From: Paenibacillus solanacearum
GTDB lineage: Bacteria > Bacillota > Bacilli > Paenibacillales > NBRC-103111
Reading direction: 5' to 3'
Length of the DNA: 64,000 bases
NCBI RefSeq assembly: GCF_910593845.1
Contig: NZ_CAJVAS010000020.1
Coordinates: 1-64,000, forward strand
Position numbers and translations under genes: made by a program. Below are positions 35,940-45,796 of the stretch, in pieces. How positions within the stretch are numbered: the first letter of the stretch is position 1; each line of letters opens with the position of its first letter. Under the pieces are notes generated by a model. That model saw only the letters and a program-made list of their open reading frames with translations. It did not search any database and was not told the origin of the DNA.

Positions 35940-37481
35940 CTATTCTTCGGCGTGAGGCTGGCGCATCTTGATGACGGTATGAATGCGCAGCACGGCGCAG
36001 GCGACCTCGCCTGCCGCTTGAAGCGCGTGCAGCTTCACCTCGGAGGGATCGACGATACCGAGCTCGAGCATATCCGTCGTCGCACCGGTATCGCAATCGA
36101 TGCCGATGCTGTCGCTTCGCGCTGCAATTTGCGCAGCCCGCACCTGCTCGACCTTCTCCAACGGGTTGTACCCCGCGTTGACGACGATCTGCGCCAGCGG
36201 CTTGCGCAGCGCCTGCGCAACAGCGGCGATGCCGAAGCCCTCCATGCCCTGCACGGTCTCGCGGTACCGCTCGAGCTCGTGCGCCGCGGCCATTTCGGCG
36301 GCCCCGCCGCCGGGCAAATACCCGGAGCGCAGCGCGGCCTGCACGCTCGAAGCCGCGTCGCGGGCGATGCGCAGCCGCTCGCCGACAACCTCGCTCGTGC
36401 TGGCGCCTACGACGATCGACACTTGCGGGCGGCCTTTGCCTTCGGCCAGGCGCACGCATTCGAGCCGCTCGTCGTAGGCGGCGTGCCCGGCGAAGCCGAG
36501 ACAGCCGGCCAGCTCGGCGGCAGGCTTCAGCAGCCCGCTGCGGCGAATCGGCCGCGCGCCGGTATAATCCGCGACGCGGCGCAATTCCGCACGCGGCAGC
36601 CGCTGCAGGACCATGATGCCGTGGTCCGTGCAAAACTGCTCCGCTTCGGCGTCGACGCCGCGCTCGGAAGCGATCAGCCCGACCCGCAGCTCGGCCAGCT
36701 TCGCCAGCGACTGGCGAAACTGGTCGCGCAGCTGCATCTGCCGCTGGAAGCCCGCTTCGGTCATGAGCGCTTCGTCATCGACCGATTCCGGCTCGAACGC
36801 GTCCTGGAACAGCAGCACGTTCGCCGCAAACGGCGGGAAGTCCGGCTGTGCATTCGCCGGCTTCTTCGGCAGGAGCAGGCCCGGCCATACTTCGTTCTGC
36901 GCCTTGCCATGCGACAGCACGACATCGGAGAAGCGGAAGCTCGCTTCTCGCAGCTTCGGCAGGCCGAGCCGCTTCGCCCCCTCGATGATGAGACCGGCCA
37001 GATCGGCATGCTCTCGTCCGGCTACATACGCGATCCGATACAGCCGCGGATCGTCCAGCCCTTCGATGCGCCGAGCGCGGCCGGCAATCGACTGCAGCGC
37101 TGCCGCGACACCCTCCTGGATGCCGCGGACGACTTTAGCCACGGGCACGCCGCGCGTTACCTGGGCGACGCCTTCGGCTACGAGTGCACCTGCGAGCACT
37201 GTGGCTGTCGTCGTGCCGTCGCCGACCTCCTGCTGCTGCGAGCGCGCCACTTGAATGAGCAGGCGGGCTGCCGGATGCGATACGTCCATCGTCTCCAATA
37301 TGGTCACGCCGTCATTGGTGATGATCACTTCGCCTTGAGCGCCGACCAGCATCGTATCGAGCCCTTTCGGCCCTAACGTGCCTTCGACGGCCGAGCAGAT
37401 CGCCCGGATCGCGCCCGCGTTGTTGCGCAGCGTGGCGTAAGCTTCGTCGCCTTCCTGCCCCACTTTGTTCACTGGGTTCAT
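35940..37481 (-). CDS. Group III (archaeal-like, CCT/thermosome-type) chaperonin
   Basis: 513 residues from ATG 37481, which overlaps the hrcA stop (ATGA). The equatorial ATP-site motifs are of the TCP-1/thermosome type rather than GroEL: TLGPKGLDTMLV, ITNDGVTIL and GDGTTTATVLAGAL in the N-terminal third, LPGGGAAEMAAAHEL and GYNPLEKVEQVR in the C-terminal third. Group III chaperonins are known from some bacteria, chiefly Bacillota such as Carboxydothermus, and there too are encoded within the dnaK operon. They form closed double rings that need no GroES. Here the gene sits between hrcA and grpE under the same CIRCE. The coding DNA is rather more GC-rich than dnaK or grpE. Confidence 0.9.
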   Translation of the reverse strand: MNPVNKVGQEGDEAYATLRNNAGAIRAICSAVEGTLGPKGLDTMLVGAQGEVIITNDGVTILETMDVSHPAARLLIQVARSQQQEVGDGTTTATVLAGALVAEGVAQVTRGVPVAKVVRGIQEGVAAALQSIAGRARRIEGLDDPRLYRIAYVAGREHADLAGLIIEGAKRLGLPKLREASFRFSDVVLSHGKAQNEVWPGLLLPKKPANAQPDFPPFAANVLLFQDAFEPESVDDEALMTEAGFQRQMQLRDQFRQSLAKLAELRVGLIASERGVDAEAEQFCTDHGIMVLQRLPRAELRRVADYTGARPIRRSGLLKPAAELAGCLGFAGHAAYDERLECVRLAEGKGRPQVSIVVGASTSEVVGERLRIARDAASSVQAALRSGYLPGGGAAEMAAAHELERYRETVQGMEGFGIAAVAQALRKPLAQIVVNAGYNPLEKVEQVRAAQIAARSDSIGIDCDTGATTDMLELGIVDPSEVKLHALQAAGEVACAVLRIHTVIKMRQPHAEE

Positions 37482-38509
37482 CGATACCATCGCTCCATTA
37501 GATGGGTCATATCTTTGGACAAATGATCCAGCAGTTTAATGACTTTCGCATAATCCATCCGGGTCGGCCCAAGAATGCCGATTGTCCCAAGATGATGCCC
37601 GGCAACGGAATAACTTGCGGTGATCAGACTGCAATCGTTGAAAGCTTCCAGCTTGTTCTCGGTGCCGATACGTACCTGAATGCCTCCATCGGCTTCGGCG
37701 TCGTCGAACAGCCGAAGCAGCTTCGGCGTTTCCGAGAGCAGGTCGAGAATGCTCTTCACCTTGTCGACGTCTTTGAATTCCGGCTGCGTCAATATATTCG
37801 TCGTGCCGCCCAAGAAGATGCGTTCTTCCTCGCCCTGGTCGATCACTTGATCGAGCATGCCGAGCAATTCTTCATACCCCGCGGCAAAGCTGCTCAATTC
37901 GGCGGCGATTTCCGTGTACAGCTTCGACTTGAAGTGAAGCAGCGGCACGTTCTTCATTCGCGCGTTGAGCAAATTGACGAATCTCTCGATCTCCTGCATC
38001 GGAATGCCTTCCGGAATCGTAACCGTCTTGTTCTCGACCTGGCCCGTATTCGTAACGATAATCGCAACGGCCGTCCGGTCGTTCAGCGGAACGATCTGCA
38101 GATGTTTCAGCGTAGTGCTGTGCATCTCGGGACTCAGCACGATGGAAGTGTACGGCGTCAATTGCGACAAGATCATCGCCGCCTGCTGAACGACGCTCTC
38201 CATCTCCTGCATTTTCCCGGTAAAAAACCGCTTCAGCACGTCGATCTCATTGGTTGGGAGCTGTCCGTACGTGATCAGGTGGTCTACATAATATCGATAG
38301 CCTTTATTAGAAGGAATGCGTCCGGCCGACGTATGCGGCTGCTCCAAAAATCCCATCTCTTCCAGGTCTGACATTTCATTGCGAATGGTGGCCGGGCTGA
38401 ATCCGACGTTACCGCGTTTGGAAATGCTGCGGGAGCCAATCGGCTCTGCTGAACGAATATAATCATCTACGATGGCACTTAATATATGTCGTTGGCGTTC
38501 GGTCAACAT
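37478..38509 (-). CDS. hrcA: Heat-inducible transcription repressor HrcA
   Basis: 343 residues from ATG 38509 (GGAGGTGA upstream). N-terminal winged helix (LTERQRHILSAIVDDYI, SPATIRNEMSDLEEMGFL), a dimerisation domain and a C-terminal GAF-like domain with LGPTRMDYAKVIKLLDHL. It binds the CIRCE operator 20 nt upstream of its own start and so represses the whole operon until GroEL is titrated by unfolded protein. Its stop overlaps the chaperonin start. Confidence 0.98.
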   Translation of the reverse strand: MLTERQRHILSAIVDDYIRSAEPIGSRSISKRGNVGFSPATIRNEMSDLEEMGFLEQPHTSAGRIPSNKGYRYYVDHLITYGQLPTNEIDVLKRFFTGKMQEMESVVQQAAMILSQLTPYTSIVLSPEMHSTTLKHLQIVPLNDRTAVAIIVTNTGQVENKTVTIPEGIPMQEIERFVNLLNARMKNVPLLHFKSKLYTEIAAELSSFAAGYEELLGMLDQVIDQGEEERIFLGGTTNILTQPEFKDVDKVKSILDLLSETPKLLRLFDDAEADGGIQVRIGTENKLEAFNDCSLITASYSVAGHHLGTIGILGPTRMDYAKVIKLLDHLSKDMTHLMERWYR

Positions 38510-38528
38510 AACATTCACCTCCGAATCG

Positions 38529-38555
38529 TTAGCACTCCATTCAGGTGAGTGCTAA
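38529..38555 (-). promoter_or_regulatory. CIRCE operator (HrcA binding site)
   Basis: TTAGCACTC, a 9-nt spacer and GAGTGCTAA: a perfect match to the CIRCE consensus, just upstream of the hrcA ribosome binding site. It shows the operon, including the group III chaperonin, is HrcA-regulated. Confidence 0.97.
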
Positions 38556-38561
38556 GCTAAT

Positions 38562-38590
38562 ACAAAAATAACAGACCCAAAGGGTCCGTG
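38562..38590 (-). terminator. Small terminator after the GNAT gene
   Basis: GACCC-TTT-GGGTC followed by TGTTATTTTTG on the minus strand. A TTGACA just before it may belong to the hrcA promoter, so termination and initiation signals are interleaved here. Confidence 0.5.
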
Positions 38591-38596
38591 TCAAGT

Positions 38597-39058
38597 TCAA
38601 TCGAGCCTTTTCAGCACAGCGATTTCATCGCAGCAATGCTGTTTTTTGCAATGAATGCAGTCACGCCAAACTTTCTCGGGGAAAATTTCTTTCGGTACGA
38701 CGGTAAAGCCGTTTTTCTCGAAAAAGCTGACCTCATACGTGAGCGCCATCACCTTCGGAATGCCTTGCTCTCCGGCTTCCTGCACGAGCCGGTTTACGAT
38801 CGCCTTGCCGATGCCTTTTCCCTTATAGCCGTCCACGACGCCAAGCGATCGAATCTCCACCAGATCTTGTCCGAGCCTCGTCAATGAACCGCATCCGATC
38901 AGCCGCTCTTCGTCCTCCGCTACGACAAACGTATCGATCTGGGAAGTAAGCACTTCCTTTGACCGCGGGAGCATGATCCCTTGCTCGGCATAGCCTTGAA
39001 TAATAACGTATAATGAATCGACGTCCTGTTCCGTCGCTCTTCTGCAAGTAACGACCAT
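38597..39058 (-). CDS. GNAT-family N-acetyltransferase
   Basis: 153 residues from ATG 39058, the most likely start (GGTGGGA upstream). The acetyl-CoA loop is VVDGYKGKGIGKAIVNRLV near residue 80, and the early IIQGYAEQGIMLPRS is typical of the group annotated as ArgA-like small acetyltransferases. The C-terminal EKNGFTVVPKEIFPEKVWRD and a cysteine pair CIHCKKQHCC are also typical of that group. The true substrate is unknown; glutamate is one possibility. Confidence 0.8.
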   Translation of the reverse strand: MVVTCRRATEQDVDSLYVIIQGYAEQGIMLPRSKEVLTSQIDTFVVAEDEERLIGCGSLTRLGQDLVEIRSLGVVDGYKGKGIGKAIVNRLVQEAGEQGIPKVMALTYEVSFFEKNGFTVVPKEIFPEKVWRDCIHCKKQHCCDEIAVLKRLD

Positions 39059-39137
39059 TGCCCATCCCACCATTCGTATGTCTAAGTCGAAGTCCAAACA
39101 TATGAATAAATATACAACGAATCGTATAAGCAATCAA

Positions 39138-40307
39138 TCATTTTTTTGCTTCCGCCACGCCGAGAAATTCGCCGAACACCTCATTGCCGAGCGGAAGACC
39201 GCGATCGCTTAGCTTATAGCCTTCCTCCGTGCGCTCCAGCAGCTCCAGCCGAAGAAATTTGTCGATTACGGCGCCGAACACCGATTCCGGCTCACAGCCG
39301 AACTGCTCCATGAAATCCGCGCGGCGCACCCCTCTGCGCATACGCAAACCGACCATCATGAAATCTTCCATCGCTTCCTCGCGGTCCACTTCGTTCTTCT
39401 CCAGTATCGGAAGCCCCGACCGGGTAGCGTCAATATACGGCTGGACACCCTTGATATTCACATGTCTGAGACCGTGCACATAACCGTGAGCGCCCGCTCC
39501 AAGCCCGTAATAGCTCTGATTGCGCCAGTACATCATATTGTGGCGGCTCTCGAATCCCGGCCGCGCGAAATTGCTGATCTCATACTGCCCATACCCTGCG
39601 CCGCGCAGCGTATCCATGATGAGCTCGAACATGCCGACCTCTTCGTCCTCCTCCGGCAGCGGCAGCTGTCCGCGCTGGTACAGCGTATGGAACAGCGTGT
39701 TCTCCTCTACCTTGAGGCTGTAGATCGAATAGTGCGGCAAATTCAGCGCGAGCGCCTCCCGCAGCGTATCCTTCATGATCTGAATCGTCTGCTTGGGCAA
39801 TCCGAACATCAAGTCGATCGACATGTTCGTAAAGCCCGCCGCGCGTGCGTTCTCCAGACTCCGGTACACATCGTCCGTATTATGAATCCGTCCGATTCCT
39901 TCGAGCAGCGCATTATTAAACGACTGCACACCGAAGCTGATCCGGTTCACCCCGCCGGCTTTCATCGCCTGCAGCTTCTCCAAATCCGTCGTTCCCGGAT
40001 TCGCCTCCATCGTAAATTCCGCATTCGGCGCCAAATTCGGAAAATACGCACGTACGCGGCTCAGGAAGCTCTCCATTTGATCCGGCAGCAGCACTGTCGG
40101 CGTTCCTCCGCCTACGAAGACGGTCTCGATCTCGCCCGGCGGCACCTGCGCCGCGGTCTGCTCCATCTCCCGCTCCAGCGCATCGAGATAGTCCATGACG
40201 GGCTGACCTTTCAGCACGTAGGAGTTAAAATCGCAATAATGGCATTTGTTCGTGCAAAACGGGATATGAATGTAAACCGCCTTAGGCGTCTGTGTTCGCT
40301 GTAACAT
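39138..40307 (-). CDS. hemW: Radical SAM heme chaperone HemW
   Basis: 389 residues from ATG 40307 (AAAGGAGG upstream; family start AVYIHIPFCTNKCHYC). The radical-SAM cluster motif CTNKCHYC is followed by FVGGGTPTVLL and the EANPGT motif; a HemN-like C-terminal domain completes the protein. HemW proteins bind heme and insert it into respiratory enzymes; the protein is often misnamed coproporphyrinogen oxidase. It follows lepA as in Bacillus. Confidence 0.95.
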   Translation of the reverse strand: MLQRTQTPKAVYIHIPFCTNKCHYCDFNSYVLKGQPVMDYLDALEREMEQTAAQVPPGEIETVFVGGGTPTVLLPDQMESFLSRVRAYFPNLAPNAEFTMEANPGTTDLEKLQAMKAGGVNRISFGVQSFNNALLEGIGRIHNTDDVYRSLENARAAGFTNMSIDLMFGLPKQTIQIMKDTLREALALNLPHYSIYSLKVEENTLFHTLYQRGQLPLPEEDEEVGMFELIMDTLRGAGYGQYEISNFARPGFESRHNMMYWRNQSYYGLGAGAHGYVHGLRHVNIKGVQPYIDATRSGLPILEKNEVDREEAMEDFMMVGLRMRRGVRRADFMEQFGCEPESVFGAVIDKFLRLELLERTEEGYKLSDRGLPLGNEVFGEFLGVAEAKK

Positions 40308-40328
40308 GGCTGCCTCCTTTCCCATATG

Positions 40329-40364
40329 AAAAGCAGGCGCTCGGTCCAGCCGGCAGCACCTGCT
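40329..40364 (-). terminator. Terminator between lepA and hemW
   Basis: GCAGGTGCT pairs with AGCGCCTGC on the minus strand around a 13-nt loop and is followed by TTTTC. It probably lowers hemW transcription from upstream genes. Confidence 0.6.
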
Positions 40365-40400
40365 CACATGTTATCGTTTCGTTTATATTGTTGCTATCGT

Positions 40401-42212
40401 TTATTCGTCGATTCGAAGCACGGCCATGAACGCTTCCTGCGGCACCTCGACGCTGCCGACCTGCTTCATGCGCTTTTTCCCTTCCTTCTGCTTCTCGAGC
40501 AGCTTCCGTTTCCGGGAAATGTCGCCGCCGTAACATTTGGCGAGTACGTTTTTGCGCATCGCTTTGACCGTTTCTCTCGCGATGATCTTTTGTCCGATCG
40601 ACGCTTGGATCGGTACCTCGAACATTTGCCGCGGAATGAGTTCCCGCAGCTTCTCGCAAATGATGCGTCCCCGGTTATAAGCCCGGTCGCGGTGCACGAT
40701 GAACGACAGCGCGTCGACCTGCTCGGCGTTCAGCAAAATGTCCATCTTGACGAGATTGGATTGTCTATAACCGGACAGCTCGTAGTCGAACGAAGCGTAG
40801 CCTTTCGTGCTTGACTTGAGCTGATCGAAAAAGTCGTATACGATCTCCGACAACGGAATTTCGTAGGTCAGCGTCACGCGCGTCGTATCGAGATACTCCA
40901 TGTTGATGAACTCGCCGCGCTTGTTTTGACAAAGCTCCATGATCGCGCCCACATAGTCGTTAGGGACGATAACCTTCGCCTTGACGTAAGGCTCTTCGAC
41001 GAAGTCGATTTTTCCCGTCTCCGGGAATAGCGACGGGTTCTCGATGGTAAGCACGGTGCCGTTCGTCTGCGTCACGCGGAACACTACGCTCGGCGCGGTC
41101 GTGATGAGCGGAATGTTAAATTCCCGCTCGATCCGCTCCTGAATGACGTCCATGTGGAGCAAACCGAGAAATCCGCAGCGGAACCCGAAGCCGAGCGCGG
41201 TCGACGTCTCCGGCTCGAAGCTGAGCGACGCGTCGTTGAGCTGCAGCTTCTCCAGCGCCTCGCGCAAATCATTGTAATCGCTCGTCTCGATCGGATACAG
41301 GCCGCAGAATACCATCGGGTTGATTTTACGATAACCCGGCAGCGGCACTGGTGTCGGGTTTTTCGCATCGGTGACCGTATCCCCGACACGCGTATCGCCG
41401 ACGGTCTTGATGCCGGCGACGATAAAACCGACGTCCCCGACTTCCAGCGAATCGACCGCGCCCATCCGCGGTTTGAACGCGCCGACCTCGATCACCTCGA
41501 AGGTTTTGTCCGTTGCCATGAATTTGATTTTCGAACCGGCGCGGATCGAGCCGTCGATGACCCGCACGTAGACGATAACGCCTTTGTACGGATCGTAGTG
41601 GGAGTCGAAAATAAGCGCCTTCAGCGGCTTGTCCGGATCTCCCGTCGGAGCCGGAACCTTTTGGACCACCTGCTCCAATATTTCCTTAATGCCGATTCCG
41701 GCCTTGGCCGAAGCAAGCACCGCCTCGCTTGCGTCCAAACCGATAACGTCCTCGACCTCCTGCTTCACCCGTTCCGGGTCCGCGCTCGGCAGATCGATCT
41801 TGTTGATGACCGGCAATATTTCCAGATTGTTATCGAGCGCCAGGTACACATTCGCGAGCGTCTGCGCCTCGATCCCTTGCGCCGCGTCGACGACGAGCAG
41901 GGCGCCTTCACAGGCGGCCAGGCTTCGGGATACTTCATACGTAAAGTCGACGTGTCCGGGCGTATCGATCAAATTCAATATATATTGTTCGCCGTCATCG
42001 GCAGTGTAGTTCAAACGAACGGCTTGCAGCTTGATTGTAATGCCGCGTTCTCGTTCCAGATCCATCTGGTCGAGCACCTGTTCCTGCATCTCACGCGACG
42101 AAAGCGCGCCCGTAAACTCCAATATCCGATCCGCCAACGTCGATTTCCCGTGGTCGATATGGGCGATAATGCAAAAATTTCTGATTTTCTTTTGTCTGGC
42201 TTGGATATCCAT
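40401..42212 (-). CDS. lepA: Elongation factor 4 (LepA)
   Basis: 603 residues from ATG 42212 ([20 protein letters not shown]); a GTG at 42230 is the alternative, as neither has an ideal ribosome binding site. GTPase motifs [17 protein letters not shown] and NKIDLP are present, then the EF-G-like domains and the LepA-specific C-terminal domain ([19 protein letters not shown]). A ribosomal GTPase that assists translation under stress and 30S assembly. Confidence 0.98.
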   Translation of the reverse strand: MDIQARQKKIRNFCIIAHIDHGKSTLADRILEFTGALSSREMQEQVLDQMDLERERGITIKLQAVRLNYTADDGEQYILNLIDTPGHVDFTYEVSRSLAACEGALLVVDAAQGIEAQTLANVYLALDNNLEILPVINKIDLPSADPERVKQEVEDVIGLDASEAVLASAKAGIGIKEILEQVVQKVPAPTGDPDKPLKALIFDSHYDPYKGVIVYVRVIDGSIRAGSKIKFMATDKTFEVIEVGAFKPRMGAVDSLEVGDVGFIVAGIKTVGDTRVGDTVTDAKNPTPVPLPGYRKINPMVFCGLYPIETSDYNDLREALEKLQLNDASLSFEPETSTALGFGFRCGFLGLLHMDVIQERIEREFNIPLITTAPSVVFRVTQTNGTVLTIENPSLFPETGKIDFVEEPYVKAKVIVPNDYVGAIMELCQNKRGEFINMEYLDTTRVTLTYEIPLSEIVYDFFDQLKSSTKGYASFDYELSGYRQSNLVKMDILLNAEQVDALSFIVHRDRAYNRGRIICEKLRELIPRQMFEVPIQASIGQKIIARETVKAMRKNVLAKCYGGDISRKRKLLEKQKEGKKRMKQVGSVEVPQEAFMAVLRIDE

Positions 42213-42312
42213 CGTCGGCAAAAACCTCACTAACCTGCAAATTTACAATACTTCTGATTATAGCAGTTGTGAAGGTTCGCAGCAATGGACGCTTGCATAC
42301 AGGTAAAATTCG

Positions 42313-42669
42313 TTATTTGAACAGCGCCTCGAACAGCGAGACGATGAAACGGATGCTGTGATGCGCCGCAATTTGCAGCAAATCTCCCGTCTTGTTGCCT
42401 ACGCGGTTAATGCCCGTGTCCCCGCCCTGCAGCTCGACCGGCTCGGGTCTCGCCGGCTTGGCCGGAGGCTTCGGCTTGACGGACGCCGCGGCTCCCGTCG
42501 ATCCCGCCGAAGCGGCGCTGTACGAGCGCGGCTTGGCCGGTTCCTCCTGACGCACGAGCGGTCCGCCGATCCGCTCCGTTCCTTGCGCCGCCAGCGATAC
42601 GCCGAAGAAGAGGCAGAACGCCATCGCCAGCGCGATGCCTCCCGTTTGGATCCACCTGTTCCGTCTCAT
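42313..42669 (-). CDS. YqxA-like small membrane protein (DUF3679-type)
   Basis: 118 residues from ATG 42669 (GGAGTGGGG upstream; a longer frame overlaps spoIIP). One N-terminal membrane segment (IALAMAFCLFFGVSLAAQG), a Pro/Ala/Lys-rich linker (KPKPPAKPARPEP) and a C-terminal amphipathic stretch. The place between spoIIP and lepA is that of yqxA in Bacillus, a sporulation-linked protein of unknown role. The assignment rests on position plus general layout. Confidence 0.7.
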   Translation of the reverse strand: MRRNRWIQTGGIALAMAFCLFFGVSLAAQGTERIGGPLVRQEEPAKPRSYSAASAGSTGAAASVKPKPPAKPARPEPVELQGGDTGINRVGNKTGDLLQIAAHHSIRFIVSLFEALFK

Positions 42670-42695
42670 CGTTCCCCACTCCCGTCCGTTCGGTA

Positions 42696-43949
42696 TCAGC
42701 TTTGCTTCTTCGGCTCCTGCGAAGGTGCCGGCGCGTCCACTTTCTCCGCATTCAAGATCACTTGCGAGATGGCGACTGCGAGCGCATCGGCCGTGCGGTA
42801 GCATTCCTCAAGGCTGTTGTCGACCCCGCCGACCTCGATCAGCACGCTGCTTTCCGAGTAATTTTGATTGTATACGCCGTTGCCTTCCCCCGACTTGGCA
42901 TGGATGCCTTTGGACAGACCGGGGTATTTCGTTTCCAGCACTTGATGAATTTGCTCGGCGAATTCGTAGTTTTGCTTCCAGTCCGGATTTTTGCCGCCGA
43001 TAATAAAATACACTTGTGCGTAGTCTTTGCCGTGGATACTCGCCGTCGTCTTGTCGCGGCGCTGCGAATCGCGGTGAATGTCGAAATAATACTTCAAGTC
43101 GGGATGTCCCGAGCTGGCTTCCTGCAGCGTGTTCAAAGAATATTTATAAGAATAATAGTAGTTGAAGCCTTTTTCGATCGCGGGGTAGTTTTTATCCGAA
43201 TGTACCGCGCCGATGCCTTCTTTCTCCAGCATTTGCGCCAGCCGCAAGCCTACCTGCGTCACGTTTTTTTTCGGATCATACGCTTTGTCCGGGTCCTTGA
43301 CGCCCGGCAGCTCCGGCAAATACGATTCCTGATTATGCGTCTGATAGATGAACGCTACGTTTTTCCCCGCGGTCACCGGCGGCGCCGCGACCGGATTCGG
43401 CATCACCGGTCCGTGCACCTCGCCTTCTTTCTCATTTGCAGGTGCGCCCGGATTGGCAGTAATAGAGCCGGCCTCTCCCAAATTTTGCGGATTGAACACA
43501 TCGGCCCGGGGCGTGTAATCCTCCGGTGAGTCCGCCGCAAACCCCGACGGGCTGAGCAGCACGGTCCGGTCCTGTGCCATGCCCGGGACTTCTCTAGCAA
43601 TGAGCGTTCGCGGATCTTTAGGATTCAGATCGGTCAGAAGCGAGAATAAAAATCCGGATACGTTGGACTGCGAGAAGGTGAACGCCTTCCGGTCCGTATT
43701 CAGCTGCGGCACTTCCATTCCCATCATATCCATAAAAAATCGGCTCGATACCGACGAGGCCAGGCCTTTCATGGAGGATGAGGGCGTCGTTCCCGTCACT
43801 TTGGACTGAATGTAGCCGAGCAATCCAAGCAATATAAAAAAGAGAAGGCATCCGGTTATCAAATAGGATAGCGTTCGCGTATAGACGCCGATCATCGATC
43901 CCGATTTCGTGTATTTTTCCAAATTCAACATCACAGCCGGCCGTTTCAT
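42696..43949 (-). CDS. spoIIP: Stage II sporulation protein P (cell-wall amidase/endopeptidase)
   Basis: 417 residues from ATG 43949 (GAGGAGG upstream). One N-terminal membrane anchor (about 25-45), then an extracytoplasmic catalytic domain with FIYQTHNQESYLPELPG, YYFDIHRDSQRRDKT and SVLIEVGGVDNSLEECYRT. With SpoIID and SpoIIM it digests peptidoglycan to drive engulfment of the forespore. Direct proof of an endospore former. Confidence 0.97.
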   Translation of the reverse strand: MKRPAVMLNLEKYTKSGSMIGVYTRTLSYLITGCLLFFILLGLLGYIQSKVTGTTPSSSMKGLASSVSSRFFMDMMGMEVPQLNTDRKAFTFSQSNVSGFLFSLLTDLNPKDPRTLIAREVPGMAQDRTVLLSPSGFAADSPEDYTPRADVFNPQNLGEAGSITANPGAPANEKEGEVHGPVMPNPVAAPPVTAGKNVAFIYQTHNQESYLPELPGVKDPDKAYDPKKNVTQVGLRLAQMLEKEGIGAVHSDKNYPAIEKGFNYYYSYKYSLNTLQEASSGHPDLKYYFDIHRDSQRRDKTTASIHGKDYAQVYFIIGGKNPDWKQNYEFAEQIHQVLETKYPGLSKGIHAKSGEGNGVYNQNYSESSVLIEVGGVDNSLEECYRTADALAVAISQVILNAEKVDAPAPSQEPKKQS

Positions 43950-44159
43950 AGTCAATTCCTCCTCAATCTTCGTCCTGGATGTTCGCTGCGGCACAAGGAA
44001 AGCCGTACAACGCGATTCGTCCGTCGAAGGCGCCATATCCGTGAATGGTTCGCTAGCCTTCTGTCCTTACCCGTACTCTAGTAAACAATCTATGAGGCGT
44101 CGGAAGAAGATAGAACCGCCGGACCAAAAAAAGAGAGAGGACGGTTGCTAGATTACAGG

Positions 44160-44204
44160 CCAAATGAAAGAGCGGGCCGTCCTTACCCGTGGACGAACCC
44201 GCTC
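44160..44204 (-). terminator. Terminator after gpr
   Basis: GAGCGGG pairs with CCCGCTC on the minus strand with an inner CGTCC/GGACG stem, followed by TTTCATTT. It separates gpr from spoIIP, which are about 280 nt apart. Confidence 0.75.
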
Positions 44205-44227
44205 CGTATGCGACTGGCTGCGATTCC

Positions 44228-45226
44228 TTAATGCGTATATGCTGCGACGTTATCAACATCGACCGCTTCGTGCAGCGCCGCGTTCAAGCCGCTTGCCACA
44301 ATGTTGGCGATGTCCTCGATGAATTGGTCGATTTCCTTCGGCGTGACGAGCAGATCATGTCCTAGCGGATTGAGCACTTCCTTCACGAGCTGCAGCCGTT
44401 CGTTCTCCTGCAAGTTGTCCATCAGGCCGAGAATTTGGCCGGTGTTGGCCGTCTGCCTTTGAAAGTGGTTATGCATCATGTCGAACGCGTTATTCACGAT
44501 CGTAGAAGCGTAGACGACCGTGGGCACGCCGATGGCGATGACCGGCACGCCAAGCGTATCGATCGTCAATCCTTTGCGCTTGTTGCCGATGCCGGAGCCC
44601 GGATGAATACCGGTATCCGCAATCTGAATCGTCGTATTCACGCGCTCCAGCGAGCGGGATGCCAATGCATCGATAGCGATGACCAGATCCGGCTTGGACC
44701 GGTCGACGATGCCCTGCACGATTTCGCCGGTCTCGATACCCGTCGTTCCAAGAACGCCCGGAGCAACGGCACTAACTGGGCGATAACCGGGACTGACTTG
44801 ATCGGGCACCAGCTCAAAATAATGGCGCGTCACGGTCATGTTCTCCACAACCAACGGTCCCAAGGCATCCGGCGTGACGTTCCAGTTGCCGAGGCCGATT
44901 ACGAGCACGCTGGCGTTTCTCGGAATGCTCAGCTTTTGCAAAAACTTCTCGAATTCCTGAGCGAATACGGTGGCGACCCGGTCCTGCAAGTCGCTGTCCT
45001 TTTGCCGCAGCGCCGGTACTTCCAGCGTAATGTAATGCCCCGGAAGCTTGCCCAGCGCTTGCGCGCCTTGCTCGGACGTAATATCGATCACGCTCACCTT
45101 GATGCCTTCCTTCTCGTAACCGGAAGAAAGAACCCCGGGAATGGTGGGCTGCGCCGCCGCCGCAAAGTCTCTTGCCTCCAACGCCAAGTCCGTCCTGACG
45201 GAATATGCGCTCAAATCCGCTTCCAT
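44228..45226 (-). CDS. gpr: Germination protease GPR
   Basis: 332 residues from ATG 45226 (AAGGGAGA upstream). It is the protease that degrades small acid-soluble spore proteins during germination and is made as a zymogen. The propeptide end AYSVRTDLALEAR matches the autoprocessing region, and VLVIGLGNWNVTPDALGP with VIAIDALASRSL are core motifs of the family. Divergent from rpsT, the usual neighbour in Bacillota. Confidence 0.97.
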   Translation of the reverse strand: MEADLSAYSVRTDLALEARDFAAAAQPTIPGVLSSGYEKEGIKVSVIDITSEQGAQALGKLPGHYITLEVPALRQKDSDLQDRVATVFAQEFEKFLQKLSIPRNASVLVIGLGNWNVTPDALGPLVVENMTVTRHYFELVPDQVSPGYRPVSAVAPGVLGTTGIETGEIVQGIVDRSKPDLVIAIDALASRSLERVNTTIQIADTGIHPGSGIGNKRKGLTIDTLGVPVIAIGVPTVVYASTIVNNAFDMMHNHFQRQTANTGQILGLMDNLQENERLQLVKEVLNPLGHDLLVTPKEIDQFIEDIANIVASGLNAALHEAVDVDNVAAYTH

Positions 45227-45318
45227 CTGCTCGTCTCCCTTCATCCTTTTCTCGCCGTATATTGTTTGACAAAGAAAGCGGCCTTATGCAAAAGATTCCG
45301 CAGGCCCAAGCTGCTCTA

Positions 45319-45347
45319 TTGCTTTTTAATATGGGTCATGTTAGAAT
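45319..45347 (+). promoter_or_regulatory. Promoter of rpsT
   Basis: TTGCTT and TAGAAT with a 17-nt spacer, about 65 nt before the rpsT start codon. Confidence 0.65.
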
Positions 45348-45411
45348 ATCAAGAGTTGTCAACAATTGATGATTTGTGTTTTATTGCAAGTTGTAGTAGG
45401 AGGTGAACGTC

Positions 45412-45684
45412 ATGCCAAACATTAAATCCGCTATCAAACGCGTGAAAGTAAGCGAAAAGCGCCGTATGCGCAACGCATCCCACAAATCCGCTCTTCGTAC
45501 TGCTGTGAAAGCTTTCGAAACGGCTGCTGCAAGCAGCAACGTTGAAACAGCTCAATCCGCACTGATCGCAGCCAGCAAGAAGCTGGACAAAGCAGCGACC
45601 AAAGGTTTGATCCACAAAAACGCCGCTGCCCGCAAAAAATCCCGCTTAGCGAAGAAGCTGAACCAGCTGTCCGCACAAGCGTAA
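45412..45684 (+). CDS. rpsT: 30S ribosomal protein S20
   Basis: 90 residues from ATG 45412 (GGAGGTGA upstream; an in-frame GTG nine nt earlier overlaps this site). The sequence is almost wholly Ala/Lys/Arg helix: [18 protein letters not shown] at the start and [17 protein letters not shown] near the end. It binds 16S rRNA early in 30S assembly. Monocistronic with its own promoter and terminator. Confidence 0.98.
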   Translation: MPNIKSAIKRVKVSEKRRMRNASHKSALRTAVKAFETAAASSNVETAQSALIAASKKLDKAATKGLIHKNAAARKKSRLAKKLNQLSAQA

Positions 45685-45731
45685 TAGCAAGAAGCGAAGA
45701 TCGGAGCCGCTTACTGCATCCGATCTTATAA

Positions 45732-45771
45732 AAAGACCATGATCCCCTTAACGGAGAACATGGTCTTTTTT
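45732..45771 (+). terminator. Terminator of rpsT
   Basis: AAGACCATG pairs with CATGGTCTT, followed by TTTTTT; a second hairpin AAGATCGG/CCGATCTT precedes it (from about 45698). Confidence 0.85.
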
Positions 45772-45796
45772 GCTGCCTGCCTATTCGGCTGCGCCT

